A DNA stretch of 13,886 nucleotides from Puniceicoccales bacterium (GTDB taxonomy: Bacteria > Verrucomicrobiota > Verrucomicrobiia > Opitutales > JAIRKQ01), in NCBI GenBank assembly GCA_031273725.1, contig JAISRG010000086.1, forward strand, positions 1-13,886. Direction: 5' to 3'. Shown piece after piece: positions 6,978 through 13,729 of the stretch. The translations under genes were made by a program, and so were the position numbers. The first letter of the stretch is position 1, and each line of letters opens with the position of its first letter. A model generated the notes under the pieces. It did not search any database. It saw nothing but the letters and a program-made list of their open reading frames with translations, and had not been told where the DNA came from.

Positions 6978-9473
6978 ATGAATTCAATGTTAAATTTAAC
7001 ACCGCGGGCCCAGCAGGTCCTCGCAATGGCTAGGCAGGAGGCAGAACGTCTCGGCCAATCTGTCATTGGGCCCGAACATCTTCTGCTGGCGCTCATGCGA
7101 CTGCCGCAATGTATTGCAATTAGCATTCTGCGGTCCCTGGGTGTCGATCTTGAAAAAGTTTGTGCTGAAATCGAACGACGCCTGTCGAAAGCAAACACTG
7201 ATAGTCAAAATGGAGCTAACATCACGCTATCTCCCATTGTACAAAAAGTTCTTCTGGCAGCGGCGAAGGAAGCAAATATGTTGCAGCATCCATACGTAGG
7301 AACGGAGCATCTTCTGTTGGGTATTTTGCGCGAAGATGATGAAATTGCTGCAAAGATATTGTCGGAAGCGGGAGTCAAAGTGGAAAACTGTCGCCAGGCA
7401 ATATTATCAGCCCTAGATCCCAACTTTGTTGGCATAGACGAAGGGAATGGCGACGACGATGACTTCCATTTTACGTCGGAGAAAATGTCGGATAGGGAAG
7501 ACCAATCTTCGAGCATAAAGACACCAGCGTTGGGCGCATTTGGCCGTGATTTGACCGAAATTGCAAAGGAAAACAAATTGGACCCCGTGATTGGCCGAGA
7601 GAAGGAAATTACGCGGGTATTACAAATTTTATGCAGGCGGTCTAAGAATAATCCCGTTTTGGTTGGCGAGGCTGGTGTTGGAAAAACGGCCATAGTCGAA
7701 GGATTGTCACAGGCAATAGCCTTTGGCAAGGTTCCCGAAGCCTTACTCAACAAGAGGATCATTTCCCTTGACATGGCTCTAATGTTGGCGGGGACAAAAT
7801 ATCGTGGACAGTTTGAAGAACGTTTGAAAGCCGTTATGGATGATATCAAGCGTGCCAAAAACGTAATATTGTTTCTGGACGAACTGCATACGATCGTTGG
7901 TGCTGGATCTTCCGAAGGTGCCATGGATGCATCGAATATCTTAAAACCGGCATTGTCGCGGGGCGAAATCCAGTGTATTGGGGCAACCACCATCAATGAA
8001 TATCGCAAGCACATAGAAAAAGATAGTGCCCTCGAACGTAGATTTCAACCCGTACAGGTGGATCCTCCGAGTATTCAAGATGCAATTTTGATCCTCCAGG
8101 GCGTAAAGAAATGCTACGAGGAGCACCATGCCGTAAAATATACGGATGAGGCAGTTGAAGAGGCTGTAAAACTTTCCGCGAGGTATATTCAAGACAGGTT
8201 TTTACCGGACAAAGCCATCGACATTATTGACGAAGCGGGGGCTAAGGCGAGGCTAAACGTGTCCACTACTTCTCCGAAAGTTGAAAAATTATTAAAGAAG
8301 ATTAAAGCAGTCCATTGTGAAAAGGAATTGGCGATCAAGGAACAAAACTTTGAAAAGGCTGCCCAGCTGCGGGATACGGAGAAAAAGCTGAGCGCAGAAA
8401 TAGAAAAACTTTACCAGCAAGCCAGAAAAAAGTCGAAAAGTGACGTTGTTACGGTTGATGTCGATGCCATTTTGGGCGTCATTGCCAGTTGGTCCGGAAT
8501 TCCAATTACCCGCCTCGAGAAAAAGGAGTCGGAACGGTTGATAAATCTCGATGAAGCTCTGAAGAAAACTGTAATTGGCCAGGATGAAGCCGTTGAAAGC
8601 ATTGCCCGCGCGATCCGCCGTTCTCGAACGGATTTAAATGATCCCAACAAGCCAATCGGGTCATTTTTATTCCTTGGCCCAACGGGGGTGGGGAAAACCT
8701 ATCTGGCAAAAATGCTGGCCGAACAAATTTTTGGAAACAGGGACGCCATTATCCAAGTTGACATGTCCGAATATATGGAAAAACATTCCATATCACGGAT
8801 GGTCGGATCTCCTCCGGGATACGTGGGCCACGATGATGGTGGTCAGCTGACGGAAAAGATTAGACGCAAACCCTATTCGGTTATTCTTTTCGATGAGGTG
8901 GAAAAGGCCCATCCCGACGTTTTGCAAATTTTATTACAAGTCCTGGAAGATGGCCATATGACAGATAGCCAGGGCCGCAAGGTGGATTTTAAAAACACGC
9001 TTTTGATCATGACAAGTAATGTCGGTGCCGAAATATTACAAAGGGACACATCCCTTGGTTTCGTTGCTGATCAAGATGCATCCCAAAGTTTTGAACGGAT
9101 AAAAACATCGATCATCGACGAAGCAAAAAAGGCATTCAAGCCTGAATTTATCAACCGACTAACGGATATGGTCGTGTTTAAACAGCTCGACCACGATGCT
9201 TTGCAAAAAATTGTTAATATCGAATTGGACAAAGTCGGCAAACGTGCCGCTGAAAAAGGAGTAACGCTTGTATTCTCCGACGATGCAAAGAATTTCCTCG
9301 TCAAAAATGGCTATGACAAGAAATTTGGTGCCCGTCCCCTAAGGCGTGCAATTGAAAAAAATGTCGAGGATCCCCTTGCGGATAAATGGCTGAGCGGCGA
9401 GATTTCCACTGGGGCAAAAATTATTGTTTCCCACGAAAAAGACAGCGAAAAGTTATCCCTATTGCCAAGTTGA
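6978..9473 (+). CDS. clpC: ATP-dependent Clp protease ATP-binding subunit ClpC
   Basis: An 831-residue class I Clp/Hsp100 unfoldase, expected to form hexamers that feed proteins to ClpP. Two Clp N-repeats occupy about residues 1-70 and 80-147. An acidic linker (DEGNGDDDDF, about 154-163) precedes AAA+ domain D1, with Walker A GEAGVGKT (230-237), pore loop KYRG (274-277) and Walker B ILFLDE (297-302). The middle domain carries a UVR motif (about 446-480, ELAIKEQNFEKAAQLRD), which separates ClpC from ClpB (longer M domain) and ClpA (none). D2 has Walker A GPTGVGKT (567-574), pore loop GYVGH (614-618), Walker B VILFDE (635-640) and sensor 2 GARPLRRAIE. No ctsR, mcsA or mcsB lies alongside. The ATG at 6978 has GAAG 5 nt upstream; an in-frame ATG 9 nt later is possible. 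Confidence 0.95.
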   Translation: MNSMLNLTPRAQQVLAMARQEAERLGQSVIGPEHLLLALMRLPQCIAISILRSLGVDLEKVCAEIERRLSKANTDSQNGANITLSPIVQKVLLAAAKEANMLQHPYVGTEHLLLGILREDDEIAAKILSEAGVKVENCRQAILSALDPNFVGIDEGNGDDDDFHFTSEKMSDREDQSSSIKTPALGAFGRDLTEIAKENKLDPVIGREKEITRVLQILCRRSKNNPVLVGEAGVGKTAIVEGLSQAIAFGKVPEALLNKRIISLDMALMLAGTKYRGQFEERLKAVMDDIKRAKNVILFLDELHTIVGAGSSEGAMDASNILKPALSRGEIQCIGATTINEYRKHIEKDSALERRFQPVQVDPPSIQDAILILQGVKKCYEEHHAVKYTDEAVEEAVKLSARYIQDRFLPDKAIDIIDEAGAKARLNVSTTSPKVEKLLKKIKAVHCEKELAIKEQNFEKAAQLRDTEKKLSAEIEKLYQQARKKSKSDVVTVDVDAILGVIASWSGIPITRLEKKESERLINLDEALKKTVIGQDEAVESIARAIRRSRTDLNDPNKPIGSFLFLGPTGVGKTYLAKMLAEQIFGNRDAIIQVDMSEYMEKHSISRMVGSPPGYVGHDDGGQLTEKIRRKPYSVILFDEVEKAHPDVLQILLQVLEDGHMTDSQGRKVDFKNTLLIMTSNVGAEILQRDTSLGFVADQDASQSFERIKTSIIDEAKKAFKPEFINRLTDMVVFKQLDHDALQKIVNIELDKVGKRAAEKGVTLVFSDDAKNFLVKNGYDKKFGARPLRRAIEKNVEDPLADKWLSGEISTGAKIIVSHEKDSEKLSLLPS

Positions 9474-9485
9474 ACAGAGTCAATC

Positions 9486-9502
9486 TATGCTTGAAAAGCA
9501 TA
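9486..9502 (+). terminator. Hairpin after clpC
   Basis: TATGCTT and AAGCATA form a perfect 7-bp stem with a 3-nt GAA loop, 12 nt after the clpC stop. There is no U-tract, so it is at best a weak or non-canonical transcript end. Confidence 0.3.
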
Positions 9503-9575
9503 TGATGCCAGGATCTGTTGCGGTAAAATTATGGCACCATTTGCCGATGTTTACGATAGGCTTTCCTTTGCTCTG

Positions 9576-9609
9576 AACCTTAGTTATGGGACTATGTCAA
9601 CCTAGTTCA
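9576..9609 (+). repeat. Copy 2 of the 34-bp dispersed element
   Basis: This is the partner of 547-580 (27 of 34 identical, transitions only). Its frame is part of an ORF with an ATG at 9531 and a TAG at 9603-9605, giving MAPFADVYDRLSFALNLSYG and four more residues. The upstream codons stay open back to 9495, after a TGA at 9492-9494. It lies mid-way in the 239-nt spacer between clpC and exbB. The rest of that spacer holds the clpC hairpin and the exbB leader listed separately, and I see no clear promoter in it. Confidence 0.55.
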
Positions 9610-9670
9610 TTATATTTTTACGATGGCAAGTACGTTAACACGCGTAACAAATTTACGATCTTCCGAATGT

Positions 9671-9676
9671 AAGGAG
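9671..9676 (+). promoter_or_regulatory. Strong Shine-Dalgarno sequence upstream of exbB-like gene
   Basis: AAGGAG lies exactly 7 nt before a TTG at 9684-9686. It is the best ribosome binding site in the window, yet it points to a frame different from the exbB-like ORF, which decides how that gene's start must be interpreted. Confidence 0.6.
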
Positions 9677-9683
9677 ATTTCAT

Positions 9684-9722
9684 TTGAAATTTGTTGAGGT
9701 TGTGTTTTTATCTTGGCCGTGA
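9684..9722 (+). CDS. Possible 12-residue leader peptide coupled to exbB (or its frameshifted N-terminus)
   Basis: From TTG 9684, placed 7 nt after AAGGAG, the frame encodes MKFVEVVFLSWP and ends at TGA 9720-9722. That stop overlaps a GTG (9719-9721) in the exbB frame, giving the GTGA arrangement typical of translational coupling. Alternatively the peptide is the true N-terminus of ExbB (many ExbB proteins start with an M-x-F-x-E-like amphipathic segment ending in a Pro) and a -1 shift joins the two frames. A sequencing or assembly indel would look the same. Confidence 0.35.
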   Translation: MKFVEVVFLSWP

Positions 9723-10351
9723 AGAGTATATCTTGTAACCTCGCAGCATTGATGTTGTTTGTTTTATCAATAATGCTGCTGTCGTACAGCATCGAAAGGC
9801 TCTTGTTCCTGCGCAGCAAAAAGGTCAAATCTCGGCAATTTTTGGATGGCATAATTGCCCTGCTGAAAAAGAAACGTTACAATGAAGCTTTGACGGTATG
9901 CGAAGAATCCCCTAGTATGGTGGCACTAATAGTAAAGACAGTTCTCGTTTTTAGAAACAAGGATCCAAACGAGTTATTAAACGCCACTAATAATGTTGTA
10001 TTACAAGAAATTCCTTTGCTAGAACGGAGATTGCCGGCCGTCAAATTAATCGCAAAAATCGCTCCCATTGTCAGTTTTGTTGGAGTTTTACAAATTTTAG
10101 CCAAGATGCTTGGTACGATGGCACATACTTCAACGTATTTTTCATCGAACACTGTCATATCATTCATGCAACAGTCGATGATTTTGATATCGTTCGGCTT
10201 GCTGCTAAATATTCTTGGGACATTAGCCTACGCCTTTCTGTATGGGCAAGTAAAGCATCTGATTTACGATGTGGAATGGAGTTATAATGAAATTTTGTAT
10301 CATATGACAATCACGGAAGAGGAAGGCTCGAATGTTAACAAAGAGGTTTAA
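9713..10351 (+). CDS. exbB: ExbB/TolQ/MotA-family proton-channel protein (divergent)
   Basis: A 212-residue inner-membrane protein with the ExbB/TolQ layout: TM1 at about residues 9-27 ending in the hallmark SIERLLFLR, a cytoplasmic helical region (FLDGIIALLKKKRYNEALTV), then TM2 (about 112-134) and TM3 (about 154-178), and a short cytoplasmic tail. The family normally forms a pentamer around an ExbD dimer and turns proton flow into force on a TonB-like partner. The conserved TM2 region 'APLLGLLGTV' is here APIVSFVGVL, so the usual Thr is Val125, and the TM3 Thr position appears to be Ile159. The start is uncertain: TTG 9713 or GTG 9719, neither with a close ribosome binding site (see the upstream leader). 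It overlaps the exbD-like gene by 20 nt. No tonB or TonB-dependent receptor is in view. Confidence 0.75.
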   Translation: MAVKSISCNLAALMLFVLSIMLLSYSIERLLFLRSKKVKSRQFLDGIIALLKKKRYNEALTVCEESPSMVALIVKTVLVFRNKDPNELLNATNNVVLQEIPLLERRLPAVKLIAKIAPIVSFVGVLQILAKMLGTMAHTSTYFSSNTVISFMQQSMILISFGLLLNILGTLAYAFLYGQVKHLIYDVEWSYNEILYHMTITEEEGSNVNKEV

Positions 10352-10778
10352 TTTCATCAAAGTTTTTCGACTACAACCCCCGGATAGCGGCATAGACCTT
10401 TTCAATGTTTTGAATATTTTGGCCCTATTCGGGATGTTTTTCCTATTGAATTCTCGCTTTATTCTATCGCCGGGTGTTGAAATTAGGCTCCCGCAGTCGG
10501 ACACGGCAGAAATGAAAAAAACAGTTGGAATTATTACCATACAGTCGGAAAAGTTTATAATATTTAACGGTGATATTTTTACCTTAGATTCCATCAAATA
10601 CGGCATGAAAAAATATTTAAAGGCAAAATGTTCTGAAAAAGCGGACGAGACCTCGGTTTTGCTCGTGCGTCCAGATAAATCTCTCCCCGTTGATGTTTTA
10701 CTCAAGATTTGCGAAATTGCTAGAGATGCCGGCTATGCAAATGTTCAAATTGCTACGTCTTCCTTGGCTGAAAAATAA
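10332..10778 (+). CDS. exbD: ExbD/TolR-family protein lacking the transmembrane Asp
   Basis: A 148-residue protein with the ExbD/TolR plan: a short cytoplasmic N-terminus, one membrane helix (about 22-40, ending FFLLNSRFILSPGVEIRLPQ, which matches the family's 'FFmL.S.f...pGi.v.LP') and a periplasmic domain (about 60-145) with GIITIQSEKFIIFNGDIFTL, VLLVRPDKSLPVDVLLKICE and AGYANVQIAT. By alignment on the helix, the Asp that carries protons in ExbD/TolR ('PLIDV') is Asn28 here, and no other acidic residue lies inside the helix apart from Asp22 at its edge. The ATG start has a good Shine-Dalgarno sequence (GGAAGG, 10321-10326, 5-nt spacing) inside exbB, so the pair is co-translated. Confidence 0.78.
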   Translation: MLTKRFNFIKVFRLQPPDSGIDLFNVLNILALFGMFFLLNSRFILSPGVEIRLPQSDTAEMKKTVGIITIQSEKFIIFNGDIFTLDSIKYGMKKYLKAKCSEKADETSVLLVRPDKSLPVDVLLKICEIARDAGYANVQIATSSLAEK

Positions 10779-10844
10779 ACCATAGTCGATTAGGATGAAC
10801 CTGCTTATTTTTGTGAATTATAAAGCACATCATGGCAACGACTC

Positions 10845-10871
10845 GAAAAATCATTTAATTATCGATTTTTC
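10845..10871 (+). terminator. AT-rich hairpin upstream of the hydrogenase gene
   Basis: GAAAAATC (10845-10852) and GATTTTTC (10864-10871) are exact reverse complements with an 11-nt loop. The structure ends 16 nt before the hydrogenase ATG. It could terminate exbD transcription, with the U-run inside the stem, or sit in the hydrogenase leader. The remainder of this 109-nt spacer has a TATAAA-like -10 (10819-10824) without a convincing -35. Confidence 0.35.
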
Positions 10872-10887
10872 TGAGAAATAATACAGA

Positions 10888-12318
10888 ATGTGGAGAATGA
10901 TCACGCATAAAAAAGAGATATTGGTTCGCCTTATCCGTATTTTTAATGGTCCAAATTTTTTAGAAAACATTCAACGAATTCCTGGTGACTGCGAACGGGA
11001 TCCGAAGGGAATCGCGATTTGTAGAGCATTAGCAATGAGTGCCCTTGGCTTAGCATTGGAAGATGATGATGGCAAAGAGCAACTAGACCAAAGTGCCCAG
11101 CGTGCCTTGGGACGCGAAAAACCTTCTTCGCCGCCTCTAACCGTGCTCAATTGCGCATGTAATGGATGCGAAGCTTGTCACTTACACGTCACCGATTTGT
11201 GTCAAAATTGTACAAAAAAACCATGCATAGCCGCCTGTCGATTCGATGCAATTAGCAATGATGGGGAACGATCAGTAATTGACACTAAAAAGTGTAAAAA
11301 ATGTAACGCGTGTTTGCGTGCTTGCCCATATGGTGCCATCGTCAAAACCATTGTCCCATGCGAAAATGTTTGTCCGGTTGATGCCATCGCAAAGGATGAA
11401 CGAGGCCGTGCGGTGATTGATTTTGCCAAATGCATCAGTTGCGGAAAGTGTATGGCCGCTTGCCCATTCGAAGCTATCCAGGCCAGAAGTCAAATCATCG
11501 ACGTACTTAGGGCCATCAAACTTGGAAAGAAGGTGATAGCACTGATGGCCCCAGCATTGCTTGGGCAGTTTAAGTGTTCCGCAGAACAACTCCACGTTGC
11601 CATGAAAAAAATTGGATTTTCCTTTGTCTATGAAGTTGCCATAGGTGCGGAATCGACGTCGCTGAATGAGGCAGTGGACCTGAAAGAACGTTTGGTCGAG
11701 GGTGAAAAATTTATGACAACATCCTGTTGCGCTGCCTATAATACCCTTGTTAAAAAACATATTCCAGATTTAAAACCGTTTGTTTCTTCCACCGGTACAC
11801 CGTTGTTTTATACGACGGAGTATGTCCGCGGACAACACGCGGATGCGGTTTTGGTGTTTATCAGCCCATGCCTGGCCAAATACGAGGAAGTGTTTGCCAA
11901 TGAAAAGATCGATTTTGTCCTCAATTGCGAAGAAATTGAAGCATTGTTTGAGGCATTTTCTATCACTCCCAGCGAGTGTGAAGAAGAAGCATTTTCATAC
12001 CAAACAGCAAGGGAAGCGAGGGAATTTTCCATAAGCGGTGGTGTTTCCCGGGCGGTCCAGAGTGTTTTGGATGCCAATGGAAAAGATGTGACATTTGTAC
12101 CCATTAACGGCCTAGACCGAGAGGTTGTGAAGGATTTGAAACGTTTTGCCAAAGCTGTGGAATGTGACAAAGGAACCGTATTGGAAGTAATGTCATGCCA
12201 AGGTGGATGCATCGGTGGCGGACTGACCTGTTGTCCAGTTGCTACTGCCCTGCGACAAATTAAAAATTATGGCGAAAAAGGCACATCTCTACCAGATAAG
12301 AAATCAAAGAATTCTTGA
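10888..12318 (+). CDS. Monomeric [FeFe] hydrogenase, group B-like
   Basis: A 476-residue protein with N-terminal iron-sulfur domains and a C-terminal H-cluster domain, expected to interconvert protons and H2 with ferredoxin as the likely partner in the cytosol. Residues 89-97 hold CACNGCEAC; the ferredoxin-type Cys sets are C105/108/113/117, C136/139/142/146, C158/162 and C182/185/188/192. H-cluster motifs: TTSCCAAY (278-284; L1), FISPCLAK (325-331; L2) and EVMSCQGGCIGGG (433-445; L3), giving ligands Cys280, 328, 437 and 441, with proton-relay candidate Cys281 and Lys331 retained. The compact Cys-rich N-terminus and non-MPC L2 fit group B (not the CpI-like group A), and L1 has Ala where TSCCP is usual. 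No HydE, HydF or HydG maturase gene is in the window. ATG 10888 is preferred; an in-frame ATG at 10897 exists. Confidence 0.9.
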   Translation: MWRMITHKKEILVRLIRIFNGPNFLENIQRIPGDCERDPKGIAICRALAMSALGLALEDDDGKEQLDQSAQRALGREKPSSPPLTVLNCACNGCEACHLHVTDLCQNCTKKPCIAACRFDAISNDGERSVIDTKKCKKCNACLRACPYGAIVKTIVPCENVCPVDAIAKDERGRAVIDFAKCISCGKCMAACPFEAIQARSQIIDVLRAIKLGKKVIALMAPALLGQFKCSAEQLHVAMKKIGFSFVYEVAIGAESTSLNEAVDLKERLVEGEKFMTTSCCAAYNTLVKKHIPDLKPFVSSTGTPLFYTTEYVRGQHADAVLVFISPCLAKYEEVFANEKIDFVLNCEEIEALFEAFSITPSECEEEAFSYQTAREAREFSISGGVSRAVQSVLDANGKDVTFVPINGLDREVVKDLKRFAKAVECDKGTVLEVMSCQGGCIGGGLTCCPVATALRQIKNYGEKGTSLPDKKSKNS

Positions 12319-12342
12319 CTTGTTGATGTTTTTCAATAAAGT
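12315..12342 (+). promoter_or_regulatory. Candidate promoter for the aldehyde dehydrogenase gene
   Basis: TTGACT (12315-12320), overlapping the hydrogenase stop codon, and TAAAGT (12337-12342) are 16 nt apart. Transcription would begin near 12349. This would let the dehydrogenase be expressed independently of the hydrogenase. Confidence 0.35.
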
Positions 12343-12348
12343 CAGTCT

Positions 12349-12375
12349 CCATCGTTAAAGCCCGAAAGCGAATGG
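12349..12375 (+). promoter_or_regulatory. Leader hairpin before the aldehyde dehydrogenase ribosome binding site
   Basis: CCATCGTT and AGCGAATGG pair over 8 bp with one bulged A and one G-U pair, around a 10-nt loop. It ends 15 nt before the Shine-Dalgarno AAGGA (12391-12395, 5 nt from the ATG). It could be a 5' stabiliser or a regulatory structure. Confidence 0.25.
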
Positions 12376-12400
12376 CATATGACGTTAAAAAAGGACAATT

Positions 12401-13729
12401 ATGGATGACTTGGACACACTCATAGGGATGGCAAAGGAAGCTCAAAAGGTTTATGCTGGCTTCCCACAGGAAAAAGTTGATTTAATCTTTAAGTCCGCAG
12501 CAATGGCAGCGGATGGAGCACGGGAAGAGCTTGCCAAAATGGCCGTCGATGAAACGGGCATGGGCATACTGAAAGATAAAATTTTTAAAAATCATTTCGC
12601 TTCTCATTTTATCTATGAAAAATATGCCACTGCCAAAACTTGCGGAATCATTTCCGAAGATAAATCCAATCAAGTGAAGGTAGTAGTGGACCCCATTGGT
12701 TTGATCGCAGGAGTTATCCCAACGACAAATCCAACCGCTACGGCTATTTTCAAGGCATTACTGGTTTTGAAAACACGCAACGGGATTGTAGTATCACCGC
12801 ACCCGCGAGCAAAAAAATGTACGGCTGCAGCGGTAAAGATTGTTGCCGATGCCGCGGTCAAAGCGGGAGCTCCAAAAAATTTATTGGCCTGCCTCACCGA
12901 ACCAACTTTGGAAGCAACAGCAGCCCTTATGCACCATCCGTCCATTGACCTTATTTTGGCTACGGGAGGCGGTGGCATGGTAAAAGCAGCCTACGCTAGC
13001 GGAAAGCCAGCATTGGGGGTCGGAGCAGGAAATACCCCCGCCATTATCGATGAAACCGCAAATGTCTCAGCGGCCGTGGAAGCGGTACTTTCGAGCAAAA
13101 CTTTCGACAATGGTGTCATATGTGCCTCCGAACAATCAATTGTCGCGGTGGGAACGGTCTATGATGCCGTAAAGAAAGAATTAGTCCAGCAGGGAGCGTA
13201 TATTTTAAACAAAGAAGAGTCTGCGACTCTTGGAAAAATCATTATCAATGAAAAAGGCCTTAATCCGGCTATTGTCGGCCAGAGTGCCCAGAAGATTGGA
13301 GAGTTGGCTGGTCTTACAATTCCATCAGCAGCTCGCGTACTTGTTAGCGAGGAACAAATTTATGATGCCAGTAACCCATATGCCAGGGAAAAATTATCTC
13401 TGATTCTTTCCCTTTACCGTGCTCCGGATTTTGAGCAGGCCGTAGAAATTGGTCTGCAGCTGGTCAGCATTGGAGGTCTGGGGCACACATCCGTTCTTCA
13501 TACCAACGCCAGCAATCAACAACGCATCGACCATTTCGCTAGCAAAATGCCAACGGGTAGGTTACTGATTAATTTGCCGGCTTCCCAGGGAGCCATCGGG
13601 TTTTCCAATGACAGCATGACCCCATCATTGACCCTTGGTTGTGGTTCATGGGGAGGAAATTCCTCCAGTGAAAATATTGGAATCAAACACTTGCTCAATT
13701 ATAAAACCATCGTTGGCAAAAAGAATTGA
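12401..13729 (+). CDS. CoA-acylating aldehyde dehydrogenase, AdhE N-terminal type, stand-alone
   Basis: A 442-residue protein that aligns along its whole length with the aldehyde dehydrogenase half of AdhE, which reduces acetyl-CoA to acetaldehyde with NADH (reversible). Visible motifs: MAVDETGMGILKDKIFKNHF (47-66), PIGLIAGVIPTTNPT (98-112), SPHPRAKK (132-139), LMHHPSIDLILATGG (176-190), GVGAGNTPAIIDETA (206-220), the catalytic FDNGVICASEQ (Cys241) and TLGCGSWGGNSSSEN (411-425). It stops after IKHLLNYKTIVGKKN, just where AdhE would enter the linker to its iron-dependent alcohol dehydrogenase half. After the TGA the frame meets TAA within five codons, so that half is not simply frameshifted. 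EutE-type enzymes are a more distant alternative. ATG with AAGGA 5 nt upstream. It follows the hydrogenase by 82 nt and may share its role in fermentation. Confidence 0.9.
   Translation: MDDLDTLIGMAKEAQKVYAGFPQEKVDLIFKSAAMAADGAREELAKMAVDETGMGILKDKIFKNHFASHFIYEKYATAKTCGIISEDKSNQVKVVVDPIGLIAGVIPTTNPTATAIFKALLVLKTRNGIVVSPHPRAKKCTAAAVKIVADAAVKAGAPKNLLACLTEPTLEATAALMHHPSIDLILATGGGGMVKAAYASGKPALGVGAGNTPAIIDETANVSAAVEAVLSSKTFDNGVICASEQSIVAVGTVYDAVKKELVQQGAYILNKEESATLGKIIINEKGLNPAIVGQSAQKIGELAGLTIPSAARVLVSEEQIYDASNPYAREKLSLILSLYRAPDFEQAVEIGLQLVSIGGLGHTSVLHTNASNQQRIDHFASKMPTGRLLINLPASQGAIGFSNDSMTPSLTLGCGSWGGNSSSENIGIKHLLNYKTIVGKKN

Noticed and set aside
7205..8014. A 269-codon minus-strand frame inside clpC
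   Set aside because: It is wholly antisense to the N-terminal and D1 region of clpC, whose motifs are intact. Its Ser/Pro/Arg-rich composition is typical of a shadow frame.
9574..9609. RNA hairpin in the 34-bp element (TGAAC paired with GTTCA)
   Set aside because: The outer stem is not kept in the copy at 547-580, where both arms change to non-pairing bases, so covariation does not support it.
9623..9697. A 24-codon frame MASTLTRV... in the clpC-exbB spacer
   Set aside because: It has no ribosome binding site, no counterpart elsewhere in the window and no recognisable motif.
11272..11760. A 162-codon minus-strand frame inside the hydrogenase gene
   Set aside because: It is antisense to an intact hydrogenase with all its cysteine motifs and has no recognisable domain or start signal.
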